Shown here piece after piece: positions 8,252-15,659 of a stretch of DNA of 45,287 nt. Position 1 is the stretch's first letter. Each line of letters begins with the position of its first letter. The stretch comes from Oscillospiraceae bacterium (GTDB lineage: Bacteria; Bacillota; Clostridia; Oscillospirales; Ruminococcaceae). The stretch covers positions 1-45,287 of the forward strand of contig WRAV01000016.1 of the NCBI GenBank assembly GCA_009780025.1, read 5' to 3'. The position numbers were made by a program, and so were the translations under genes. Below the pieces are notes generated by a model that worked only from the letters and a program-made list of their open reading frames with translations, had not been told where the DNA came from and searched no databases.

Positions 8252-9308
8252 GCGCCTGATAAGCAAAATGCCCGAACAGACGGGTGCGGCAATTGTCACC
8301 GATAGGTTCAACCGGTTTTACCTTACCGGCTTGCCCTCAAGCGCGGGGGCGTTGCTCGTCACCCGTGAGGGCGGTGTGCTCATCATCGACTCGCGCTACC
8401 ACGAGCTGGCCCAGAGCACTGTAAGGGATTGCGAGGTAATCCTCCAAGACCAGCTGTACGAGCAAATCGCGAGTATCTTAAAGTCGCAAGGGCTGAGCGC
8501 TCTCACGCCGGAAGCGGCCAGCTGCACCTTAAAAACTCGTGACGCCTACCGAGAAAAACTCGAGGGAGTGGCGATTCTTGAAGATAGCTGGCTGAGCGAC
8601 GCCCTGAGCGAGCTGCGACAGTGTAAAAGCCAGGATGAGCTGAGCAAGATACGTGCCGCGGGGAAGATAACTGACCGAACCTTTGAGCACCTACTGGGCT
8701 TTATAAAGCCGGGGCTGACCGAGCGGGAGGTGGCTCTTGAGGCCGAGTTCTACGGCCGCTCACATGGGGCGCAGGGCGTGGCATTTCCAGTGATTGTTGC
8801 CTCGGGGGAGAATTCCTCGAGGCCTCACGCCACGCCGGGGGAGCGGAAGCTGCGCCACGGCGACTTTTTGATTATCGACATGGGTTTTGTGGTGGAGGGC
8901 TACTGCTCGGACATGACCCGCACGGTGGCGATTGGCCATCCAAGCGATGAACAGCGGGAAGTTTACCGCATAGTGCAGGTCGCCCAGCAGGCCGCGTTTG
9001 AGAAGATAAAGCCGGGCATCCCATGCAAAGACGTCGATGCCGCCGCCCGGGGACTGATTGACGCTTCACAATTTGCGGGGCTGTTCGGTCACGGGTTAGG
9101 CCACTCGCTGGGAATAGAGGTTCACGAGCCGCCAGCCTTCAACAAGATAAGCGAGGCTATGCTAAGCCCGGGGATGGTGCTCAGCGTTGAGCCGGGTATC
9201 TATATACCCGGAAAGTTCGGGGTGCGAATAGAGGATTTGGTCGCAATAATCGGGGACGGGTTCGAGAATTTGACCGCCAGCCCCAAGGAATTAGTTGTAA
9301 TTAGTTAG
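8238..9308 (+). CDS. Aminopeptidase P family protein (Xaa-Pro peptidase, M24B)
   Basis: Cytosolic metallopeptidase that removes N-terminal residues before proline. 356 residues: creatinase-like N-domain (1-120), then the pita-bread M24 catalytic domain. The five metal ligands are visible: Asp in IIDMGF, Asp in YCSDMTRT, His in GHGLGHSLGIEVHE, Glu in SVEPGIY, Glu in VRIEDLV. AAAAGGAG precedes the ATG. It is followed by efp, an order common in Clostridia and notable because EF-P acts on polyproline stretches. Confidence 0.95.
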   Translation: MTRIERLISKMPEQTGAAIVTDRFNRFYLTGLPSSAGALLVTREGGVLIIDSRYHELAQSTVRDCEVILQDQLYEQIASILKSQGLSALTPEAASCTLKTRDAYREKLEGVAILEDSWLSDALSELRQCKSQDELSKIRAAGKITDRTFEHLLGFIKPGLTEREVALEAEFYGRSHGAQGVAFPVIVASGENSSRPHATPGERKLRHGDFLIIDMGFVVEGYCSDMTRTVAIGHPSDEQREVYRIVQVAQQAAFEKIKPGIPCKDVDAAARGLIDASQFAGLFGHGLGHSLGIEVHEPPAFNKISEAMLSPGMVLSVEPGIYIPGKFGVRIEDLVAIIGDGFENLTASPKELVVIS

Positions 9309-9365
9309 CCGCACTTGAAAAATTTTGCAAGATGGGTTAGACTATAACAAGATACCAAGAACCTG

Positions 9366-9479
9366 TGGTCAATAACGAGAATTGTTCACGAGCCGAAGCG
9401 CTTTTTTCGCTGGGCAAGAAAAATTGACGTAGCATAGCGGAAAAAAACGCTGGCTCGGGGACTGTTCAAGTATTGATCA
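9366..9479. repeat. Imperfect long inverted repeat upstream of efp
   Basis: Outer arms TGGTCAATA and TATTGATCA. Inner arms GTTCACGAGCC and GGCTCG...GTTCAAG, and AAGCGCTTTTTTCGCT against AGCGGAAAAAAACGCT. The whole 114-bp stretch can fold into one large hairpin. It fills most of the 206-bp gap between pepP and efp and could be a decayed MITE or a terminator/leader structure. Confidence 0.55.
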
Positions 9480-9514
9480 TAGGTTCTAACGCTAACATCA
9501 GGAGGGCAATTGTT

Positions 9515-10072
9515 ATGATATCTGCCGGAGACTTTAGGAACGGCGTAACTTTTGAGATGGACGGCAATGTTATGCAGATCGTCGAGTTCCAACACGTTAA
9601 GCCGGGCAAGGGTGCTGCGTTTGTTCGCACCAAGGTGCGCAATGTAATCACCGGTTCAGTTGTCGAAAGAACTTTCAATCCCAGCGACAAGTATCCGACC
9701 GCGTTCGTTGAGCGCAAGGACATGGAGTACCTTTACAGCGATGGTGGGCTCTACTACTTCATGGACAAAGAAAGCTACGAGAATGTTCCTGTGGGCGCGG
9801 ACAAGCTGGACGACAACTTCAAGTTTGTCAAAGAGAACACCGATGTCAAGATTCTCTCTTACAAAGGCGAGGTTTTCGGCGTTGAGCCGGCAAACTTTGT
9901 CGAACTCGAAATAACCGAGACCGAGCCCGGCGTAAAGGGCGACACCGCTACTAACGTTCAGAAGCCTGCAACACTTGAGACCGGCGCCGAGATAAAAGTG
10001 CCGCTCTTTATAAACATCGGCGACCGCATACGTGTGGACACCCGCACTGGGGAGTATATGGAACGCGCGTAA
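9515..10072 (+). CDS. efp: Translation elongation factor P
   Basis: EF-P relieves ribosome stalling at consecutive prolines. 185 residues in three beta-barrel domains. The KOW-like domain I carries [11 protein letters not shown], placing the tip lysine at residue 32. The C-terminal signature ([24 protein letters not shown]) is intact. Start ATG at 9515, 10 nt after AGGAGGG; the frame extends upstream without support. The lysine loop PGKG suggests a Bacillus-like tip, but the modification cannot be read from sequence. Confidence 0.97.
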   Translation: MISAGDFRNGVTFEMDGNVMQIVEFQHVKPGKGAAFVRTKVRNVITGSVVERTFNPSDKYPTAFVERKDMEYLYSDGGLYYFMDKESYENVPVGADKLDDNFKFVKENTDVKILSYKGEVFGVEPANFVELEITETEPGVKGDTATNVQKPATLETGAEIKVPLFINIGDRIRVDTRTGEYMERA

Positions 10073-10096
10073 ACCGCCTAAAAGGAGACTAAAAAC

Positions 10097-10528
10097 ATGG
10101 ATATGAACGCAAAACTGGCATATCTTAAAGGACTGGCCGAGGGCCTGGGAGTCGACAAAGACACTAAGGAAGGCAAGCTGTTTTCCGCTACGCTTGACCT
10201 GCTCGACGATGTGGTGCTGGCTATCACGGAGATGAGCGAGGGCCTTGAGCATATGGGCGAGGACATCGAGGCGATAGAGGAAGACCTGGACGAAGTTCTA
10301 GAGGACCTCTACGGAGACGAAGATGAGGACGAAGGCTGCCACCACGGCGATTACGACTTTGAGGGCGAGCTCTACGAAGTCACCTGCCCGGCCTGCGGGG
10401 ACCAAGTCTGCGTGGACGAAGACATGCTGGACGAAGGCGAGATCGCATGCCCCGGCTGCGGCAAAACCCTGGAGTTTGACCTTAGCGGCGAGCTCGACAA
10501 GGAAGAGTTGGGAGACAACAAGGCCTAG
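10097..10528 (+). CDS. CD1247-like acidic protein with C-terminal zinc ribbon
   Basis: 143 residues. The N-terminal half is helical and very acidic (AEGLGVDKDTKEGKLF, then LLDDVVLAITEM), matching the CD1247 N-terminal domain found next to efp in many Clostridia. A run of Asp/Glu at about 65-80 leads into a Cys4 zinc ribbon (TCPACGDQVCVDE...ACPGCGKTLEF, about 95-125). Function unknown. AAAGGAG upstream and 24 nt behind efp, so probably co-transcribed. Confidence 0.85.
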   Translation: MDMNAKLAYLKGLAEGLGVDKDTKEGKLFSATLDLLDDVVLAITEMSEGLEHMGEDIEAIEEDLDEVLEDLYGDEDEDEGCHHGDYDFEGELYEVTCPACGDQVCVDEDMLDEGEIACPGCGKTLEFDLSGELDKEELGDNKA

Positions 10529-10670
10529 TAGGTGTGCTGCCTAACGTGACCGAATAGAATCGGTGATGCGCGACAACAATTGTACTCGACAGTTTTTTGC
10601 AAACTGTCCGGGCATTTTTGTATATGCGCATGGTACAATGTTGAAGACATACCTGGGAAGGGGGATGCCC

Positions 10671-11339
10671 TTGAATTGGATTTACCGCCTGGAGCGCAAG
10701 CTGGGCCGGCGTTTTGGTGTAACCAACATTATGCTCTACATTACGGCTACCATGCTGGCGTTTTACGTATTCTGGCTGCTCATTATGCCGGGGCTATACG
10801 GGCTCATTGCCTTCCACAGAGAGCTTATACTAAACGGGGAATTTTGGCGAGCTATAACGTTTGTGCTTATTCCGTCTAACTTGGGCTCGCCATTTTTTGT
10901 TCTGCTTTCCCTCTTTATAGCTTACCGCATCGGCAATAACCTTGAGCATGTCTGGGGCAAGACCCTGCTTAACATGTATTTGTTTTTTGGGGTGTTGGGC
11001 GCCATTATAGCCGGGTTCATCACCGGGTTTGCCACAAACTACTATATCTTCCTCTCCCTGATACTGGCCTTCTGCTATATGAACCCGAACGCGACATTCC
11101 TGCTATTCTTTATCCTGCCAGTAAAGGCGAAGCACATTGCGCTGGTTAACTGGGCATTTTACATCTGGTCGTTTATACAGGGCAACTTTAGCTCTCGGGT
11201 GGCGATCATATTTTCGCTCATCAACTTCTTCTTGTTTTTCGGCCCCGATGTTTGGCGGACTATGAAGCAGAATTACAACATAGTGCGGCGGCGTAAGCAG
11301 TACCAAAAGAGCTGGGGAGATAATAATCCCTGGCGATAA
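10671..11339 (+). CDS. Rhomboid/Derlin-like integral membrane protein without visible catalytic dyad
   Basis: About 222 residues with six predicted transmembrane helices. The opening LERKLGRRFGVTNIMLYI and the block GEFWRAITFVLIP-NLGSPFFVLLSLFIAYRIGNNLEHVWG resemble rhomboid-superfamily proteins (GxxWR near the first loop). I see neither a GxSG motif nor the catalytic His, so it is likely a non-protease rhomboid-like protein. The start is uncertain: TTG at 10671 is spaced about 6 nt from GGGAAGGGGG; the ATG at 10665 is too close to it; GTG at 10563 would add an unlikely extension. A strong terminator follows. Confidence 0.7.
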   Translation: MNWIYRLERKLGRRFGVTNIMLYITATMLAFYVFWLLIMPGLYGLIAFHRELILNGEFWRAITFVLIPSNLGSPFFVLLSLFIAYRIGNNLEHVWGKTLLNMYLFFGVLGAIIAGFITGFATNYYIFLSLILAFCYMNPNATFLLFFILPVKAKHIALVNWAFYIWSFIQGNFSSRVAIIFSLINFFLFFGPDVWRTMKQNYNIVRRRKQYQKSWGDNNPWR

Positions 11340-11349
11340 TGATATAGAG

Positions 11350-11395
11350 AAAATGGGAGATGCGACCCCACTTTTGGGGTCGCATCTCCCATTTT
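11350..11395 (+). terminator. Strong bidirectional terminator
   Basis: AAAATGGGAGATGCGACCCC pairs perfectly with GGGGTCGCATCTCCCATTTT around a short loop: an A-run on the left and TTTT on the right. It closes the operon ending at 11339. Confidence 0.9.
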
Positions 11396-11438
11396 AGCGT
11401 AGAAAGTGCTTATTGTAGAGTTACGCCCAATAAAAAAT

Positions 11439-11614
11439 TATACTTGTTTCACTTCAAAAGAAGAACACTTTTGAAGCTGCGGCAAAGGACAGCAGCAGTC
11501 AGCGCTGCGCGCTGGAAAGCCCGTGTATACGCCATTAACGGCTCCGCCGCTACACACTCTGCGAGTGTGTAAACTTGAAAAATAAAGTGCATTTTTCAAG
11601 TTTAATGGCTATAT
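11439..11614 (+). repeat. Multi-hairpin dispersed element, family B copy 1
   Basis: 176 bp, nearly identical to 31783-31957 and related to the reverse strand of 42704-42882. Stems in order: CTTCAAAAG/CTTTTGAAG, CAGCGC/GCGCTG, TACACACTC/GAGTGTGTA, AACTTGAAAAA/TTTTTCAAGTT. No ORF is conserved between copies. Its right end contains the last codons and stop of the minus-strand gene at 11602. Confidence 0.85.
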
Positions 11615-12279
11615 AGCATGGGGATTTGAGGGATACAGCTCTTAGGGGCTGTAATTGTTTCGATTTTTTCACCATCTACAGTAACAGCTTGATTATCTGC
11701 TATCTTTATACAGTCAACGCTGACATAGTATTTATCGAATAATTCCTTATCATTACAAAAATAATTATGGCCGTAATGCGGAAACAAATAAAAATCAATA
11801 AATCCAAGCCCCGAAAAGTCACCATTTAACTCAAGACCAAACCTCGTGTCATCAACCCCATCATCAATAAAGCCTTTCTGCACTAAATTCGAGCCAGCAG
11901 ACGTACCTATATAAAGTTTACCTTGTTTAATGTGGTGGCAAATCATTTTATCGGCACCTTTACGCTTTAACTCTTGCATCAAGAAAAAAGGATTTCCACC
12001 GCATACGAATATGCAGTCGGCATTGGATATGCTTTTTTCAATAGCTTCGGAAGTTTCGCTTAAAACTTCTAAGTCCTCAACAATAAGCCCAAGATTTTCA
12101 AGTGATTTTTTGTCTGCATTGTTAATGAAATCTAGCCCATTTCTGTATTCGTCTGGCATTTCATGCGAGCTTGCGGTTGGAATAAATACAACCTTTTTTC
12201 CAGTTAAATCTTCCCTTGCAAAGCTAGTAAGTAAAGTGGCTGAGCCTGCAAACCATGACGCTAAAAATAATTTCGTCAC
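11602..12279 (-). CDS. Type 1 glutamine amidotransferase-like protein (peptidase S51/PepE-like)
   Basis: 225 residues. Peptidase E-like fold: VVFIPTAS early, CGGNPFFLMQELK, then the nucleophile elbow YIGTSAGSNL (Ser in GTSAGS, about residue 128). Members are dipeptidases or cyanophycinase relatives; substrate unknown. Start GTG at 12279 with AAGGAGAGG upstream. Base composition is clearly more AT-rich than the neighbours, which suggests recent transfer. Its stop and last three or four codons lie in the conserved edge of a dispersed element. Its promoter region shares a 37-bp block with that of the gene at 44528-45040. Confidence 0.85.
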   Translation of the reverse strand: MTKLFLASWFAGSATLLTSFAREDLTGKKVVFIPTASSHEMPDEYRNGLDFINNADKKSLENLGLIVEDLEVLSETSEAIEKSISNADCIFVCGGNPFFLMQELKRKGADKMICHHIKQGKLYIGTSAGSNLVQKGFIDDGVDDTRFGLELNGDFSGLGFIDFYLFPHYGHNYFCNDKELFDKYYVSVDCIKIADNQAVTVDGEKIETITAPKSCIPQIPMLYSH

Positions 12280-12313
12280 CTTAGGTTACCTCTCCTTAAA
12301 TCTTTTTCAATAA

Positions 12314-12350
12314 TTCTATCACGCAAAACACGACAACTGTGTGTCGTATT
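12314..12350 (-). promoter_or_regulatory. Shared 37-bp promoter cassette, copy 1
   Basis: 31 of 37 bases match 45070-45106. Read on the minus strand it contains TTGTCGTGTTT-GCG and then TGATAGAAT, an extended -10 (TGnTAnAAT), 35-40 bp before the GTG. It also contains the palindrome ACGACA...TGTCGT, a possible operator. Confidence 0.6.
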
Positions 12351-12383
12351 AAAAAATATAAATCTGATATATGTAATTCACCT

Positions 12384-12427
12384 AAAAAAACGTATATCAT
12401 GCCGCCATAAAACGACATGATATACGT
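12384..12427 (-). terminator. Terminator of the minus-strand gene at 12443
   Basis: ACGTATATCATG pairs perfectly with CATGATATACGT; on the minus strand the hairpin is followed by a run of seven T. Confidence 0.85.
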
Positions 12428-12442
12428 CAGCCAAAAATAAAA

Positions 12443-12739
12443 CTACTCCTGCTCCAAAGTGCGCTCCAGCCAGATGGTGGCAATATTCAGCGCGTCGTAC
12501 AGGTTGTTTTTCTCAGTCTTTTTTATAATGCGGTCTTTGGGGTCGAGCTCCTGGTCAGTGGAGACAACCTGCACGCTGACCTTTGAGGGCAGCTTCATAT
12601 CGGAGAAATCGACCGCTTCGGCAATCATTAGCATGGCCACATATTCGTCGGCCATATCCCCGTAATATATCGTGCTGCCATCCCGTACAAGGGGCTTGCC
12701 CTTGTAGGTTAGCATCTTTGTGTTCTCTTTACCAGCCAT
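12443..12739 (-). CDS. Conserved small protein of unknown function
   Basis: 98 residues, soluble, no signal or membrane segment. It begins MAGKENTKMLTYKGKPLVRDG and contains YYGDMADEYVAMLMI and an amphipathic C-terminal helix (NLYDALNIATIWLERTL). I do not recognise a named family, though the codon use and composition look like a genuine chromosomal gene. AGAAAGGATG precedes the ATG and a terminator follows immediately, so it is a single-gene unit. Confidence 0.7.
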   Translation of the reverse strand: MAGKENTKMLTYKGKPLVRDGSTIYYGDMADEYVAMLMIAEAVDFSDMKLPSKVSVQVVSTDQELDPKDRIIKKTEKNNLYDALNIATIWLERTLEQE

Positions 12740-12805
12740 AATAGTTCATCATCCTTTCTGAGCTAGAACGCTAAGTATACCACAAAAAGCCAATTCTGTA
12801 CACCC

Positions 12806-13756
12806 TTAGATTATTTTTATCGCTATGTCGGGGCAGACAGCACCGCAATAGCCGCAAAGCAAGCACTTGCTCTCCTCGCATACGGCCATTCCTTGCTTGT
12901 CCAGGTGCAAGGCGCTTTGACCGCATCGAGAGACACAAGCGCCGCAGCCCTCGCACCAGCTTTCGATGTGCAGGCGGCGAGTTTTGTTCTGCAAAGCGGT
13001 TTTAGCGGCAGGGGAGAACCCTTTGCCTTCGAAGAAATCTATGTTGGCGTCTACTTCTCCCTGACTTTGCATTCCCACGGCTACGCTGTGGACATATGGC
13101 AGAGAGATCGCATACTCAAGGCATTTCTCGGCTTGCCGGAAGAGATTCCCGCCGCCTAGCGCTTTCATCGAGAAGATGCCCATTCCGGCGTCATAGGCCT
13201 GATTTACAGCTACCTGCATATCCTCGCGGGTGCCGTCACAAATGCCAAGCCCGGTAAGGTTTAGCAGCGGGTGTATGATATCTAGCTTGGCGCTTATCGC
13301 GGCGTCAACTCCAGCTACCATATGGGAGGACAATCCCACCGCCCTGATAATGCCCTTCTGTTTCTGCTCAAGCAGATACTCAAGAGCGTCACGATGCCCA
13401 CGCAAGGTGTGTTCGCTCTCCTGCTCATGGAGCAGGAAGATGTCAATATAGTCGCGATTCAGCTCTTGGCGAGCCTCCTCGAGGGCCGCTGCGGCCAATT
13501 CCCGGGTGTGCGCGTAGGTTTTAGTGGAGATTATTATGTCACGCTCGCCGCTTATTTCCATTGCTCTGCGAATATAGGGATAGGTCTCATATAGCTGTGC
13601 TGTGTCGACGAAATTTACCCCACGCTCGATGGCACAGCAAAGCAGCTGCGCTCCCTCTTCAACGGGGAGGGCTGCCTGCAGAGGGCCCAGGGTCAGGGTA
13701 CCATAACACAGCCGGCTGACGGTAAGCCCGGTGTTGCCTAGCCTTACTTGCTCCAT
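12806..13756 (-). CDS. Aldo/keto reductase with C-terminal ferredoxin domain
   Basis: 316 residues. Residues 1-255 form an AKR barrel: Asp and Tyr of the catalytic set are in NFVDTAQLYETYPYI, the Lys in ISTKTYAH, the His in FLLHEQE. Residues 265-316 add two 4Fe-4S clusters (CEGCGACVSRC and CLLCGYCGAVCP). The fusion is common in anaerobic Clostridia and suggests ferredoxin-linked redox chemistry; the substrate is not predictable. The start is 5 nt after the ireB stop, so both are one transcript. Confidence 0.93.
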   Translation of the reverse strand: MEQVRLGNTGLTVSRLCYGTLTLGPLQAALPVEEGAQLLCCAIERGVNFVDTAQLYETYPYIRRAMEISGERDIIISTKTYAHTRELAAAALEEARQELNRDYIDIFLLHEQESEHTLRGHRDALEYLLEQKQKGIIRAVGLSSHMVAGVDAAISAKLDIIHPLLNLTGLGICDGTREDMQVAVNQAYDAGMGIFSMKALGGGNLFRQAEKCLEYAISLPYVHSVAVGMQSQGEVDANIDFFEGKGFSPAAKTALQNKTRRLHIESWCEGCGACVSRCGQSALHLDKQGMAVCEESKCLLCGYCGAVCPDIAIKII

Positions 13757-13760
13757 CCGT

Positions 13761-14018
13761 CTACCGGTTACCTTCGCCCAGGTAATGTTTTACCAGAGAG
13801 TGCAGCAGGTCATCCCGATCAATCCGGCGAATGATGCTGCGGGCGTTGTTGTGCGTGGTGATATAGGTAGGATCCTCCGAGAGGATATACCCCACTATCT
13901 GGTTGATTGGGTTGTAGCCCTTCTCGCGCAGGGCGGCAAAAACTTGGAGCAGCAAGTCGCGCATTTCGCGCTCTTTGTCCTCGTGTATCGAAAAGCTGAT
14001 AGTTGGCTCCTGCCTCAT
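13761..14018 (-). CDS. ireB: IreB family regulatory phosphoprotein (UPF0297)
   Basis: 85-residue protein matching IreB/YrzL, a small target of the PASTA Ser/Thr kinase IreK in Gram-positive bacteria. Diagnostic stretches: [16 protein letters not shown] near the N-terminus, [22 protein letters not shown], and [19 protein letters not shown]. IreB is often near alaS and yrrK; neither is here, and it precedes an aldo/keto reductase. Confidence 0.95.
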   Translation of the reverse strand: MRQEPTISFSIHEDKEREMRDLLLQVFAALREKGYNPINQIVGYILSEDPTYITTHNNARSIIRRIDRDDLLHSLVKHYLGEGNR

Positions 14019-14084
14019 AGAATCACCCCAATGCGGTTTTTTATATCATACACTAGAAGCGGGTGGTTTGCAAGCCGCAATCGC

Positions 14085-14840
14085 TTAGTCTTCCAGCACC
14101 GTAAAGTTCAAAAGCCGCCCTGTATGTGTGCGGTAATGCAGCTCTATCATTATATTACCGCGCTCAATTATTTCGCTAAGCTCTTCGTGCTGAGCCTGGC
14201 TAATCTCCATCCTTAGTTCGTATCCGTCGGCAAGCCAGTATGTAAAAGGATGAACGCCCAACTGGCGGAATGTCACGGGAATCTGTGTGAGATTAATCGT
14301 GTCACCGGGAAGCACAATAGTGTTGTCCTCGAATAGGGGTGTAAATCCCAGCAGCTCTCCTGTGTATCTCATGTATGGCCGCCCCCAGCGAAAATTCGCC
14401 TGCCGCTCTGTATATGGTCTGTAGCGCAGCTCTACCATCACGTAACTGCGCTCGTGTTGAACCAGCTCAATTTCGCCATCTACATATTGCGGAACCATCC
14501 AAAAGCCGCCACCGCCCTCTCGCCGAAGGAACTCGCGCAGCTCTTGGTATTGCGATCGATTAAGCTCCAGCCTTAGCTCACCCATAAAGCTTAAACTGTA
14601 TCTATACTGGGACTTAAACATATTTCGATTGGGGCGCCATATTTCCGAGACCCCAATCCTGTCGCTTGGAACGGTTACAGTGTTGTACTCGCTATGCCCC
14701 GCAGAAGCACCGCAAGCTACTAAAGTAGCTATAAGCCCTAAAATGATAAGCGCTGCAAGAGCGATTCTACTTGCAAAAGTTTTGGCTTTGAATTTAGCAA
14801 CAGTCTTAGCAAAGCTGTCCCGGATACTGTTGCCGCCCAC
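14085..14840 (-). CDS. Putative lipoprotein with internal duplication
   Basis: About 251 residues. The start is taken as GTG at 14840, giving VGGNSIRDSFAK and placing GGAGGT 6 nt upstream; a GTG at 14867 is alternative. A membrane segment (IALAALIILGLIATLVAC) ends in LVAC-G, a lipobox-like site. The mature part has two related modules: ELRLELNRSQYQELREFL...VMVELRYRP.T.RQANF and ELRMEISQAQHEELSEII...IMIELHYRTHTGRLLNF. I know no named family. Probably surface-exposed. Confidence 0.7.
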   Translation of the reverse strand: MGGNSIRDSFAKTVAKFKAKTFASRIALAALIILGLIATLVACGASAGHSEYNTVTVPSDRIGVSEIWRPNRNMFKSQYRYSLSFMGELRLELNRSQYQELREFLRREGGGGFWMVPQYVDGEIELVQHERSYVMVELRYRPYTERQANFRWGRPYMRYTGELLGFTPLFEDNTIVLPGDTINLTQIPVTFRQLGVHPFTYWLADGYELRMEISQAQHEELSEIIERGNIMIELHYRTHTGRLLNFTVLED

Positions 14841-14874
14841 GAAGCCACCTCCACGCAATACAAACACATACCGC

Positions 14875-14901
14875 TTGACAAAAAAGCCCCTGTACTATAA
14901 T
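14875..14901 (+). promoter_or_regulatory. Sigma-A-like promoter upstream of hisB
   Basis: TTGACA at 14875-14880 and TATAAT at 14896-14901 with a short 15-bp spacer. It lies between the divergent lipoprotein gene and hisB. A second TATAAT-like box on the minus strand near 14925 may serve the lipoprotein gene. Confidence 0.6.
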
Positions 14902-14994
14902 CTAAAATGAGAAAAATTCTCTATAATATTATAGCATTATTCTCTTCTTTTGAAATCACAGATTAAGCATAAAATAATCGAGGAGGCAACGCCT

Positions 14995-15585
14995 ATGTCC
15001 GCGAGAACAGCATCATCCCAGCGCAAAACCAAGGAGACAAACATAACCGTAAGCCTAAACCTTGACGGCACCGGCAAAAGCAGTCTGAGCACCAGGGTAG
15101 GTTTTTTTGATCATATGCTGGAGAGCTTTGCCAGGCACGGGCTGTTTGACCTGGAAATAAGCTGCGAGGGTGACCTCCACGTTGACGCCCACCACACGAT
15201 CGAGGATGTGGGGATAGTTTTGGGGGATGCCCTAAAGACAGCGTTAGGCAAAAAAGAGGGTATCAAGCGCTACGGCAGCTGCACTTTACCCATGGACGAG
15301 GCGCTTGTGCTCTGCGCGGTAGATCTTTCCGGGCGGCCATTCTTTGTCGAAGACTTGCGCTTTAGCGGTGAGATGATGGGCGATATGCCCACACAGATGG
15401 TGCGCGAATTCTTTTACGCGGTTTCGTACAGTGCAGGGATGAACCTGCACTTTTGCCAGCACCGTGGAAATAACGATCACCATATAGCCGAGTGCGCCTT
15501 CAAGGCTTTCGCCAAAGCGTTAGATGCAGCCACTCAACCCGAGCCCAGGATTGCCGAGGCCTGGTCCACCAAGGGTGTTTTGTAG
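14995..15585 (+). CDS. hisB: Imidazoleglycerol-phosphate dehydratase HisB
   Basis: Sixth step of histidine synthesis: dehydrates imidazole glycerol phosphate, with Mn bound by clustered histidines. 196 residues, single-domain type. Metal motifs present: FFDHMLESFARHG, DAHHTIEDVGI, CQHRGNNDHHIAE. Start ATG at 14995 with GAGGAGG 8 nt upstream. No other his gene lies in the window, so it is either an orphan or far from the rest of the pathway. A hairpin (GTTTGCAAA/TTTGCAAAC, 15608-15636) separates it from the recombinase. Confidence 0.96.
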   Translation: MSARTASSQRKTKETNITVSLNLDGTGKSSLSTRVGFFDHMLESFARHGLFDLEISCEGDLHVDAHHTIEDVGIVLGDALKTALGKKEGIKRYGSCTLPMDEALVLCAVDLSGRPFFVEDLRFSGEMMGDMPTQMVREFFYAVSYSAGMNLHFCQHRGNNDHHIAECAFKAFAKALDAATQPEPRIAEAWSTKGVL

Positions 15586-15659
15586 ATGAATAGCATATGC
15601 AATATAGTTTGCAAAGTTTGCGAATTTTTGCAAACCGGTGGCTTTAGGAGAAAAAGCAA

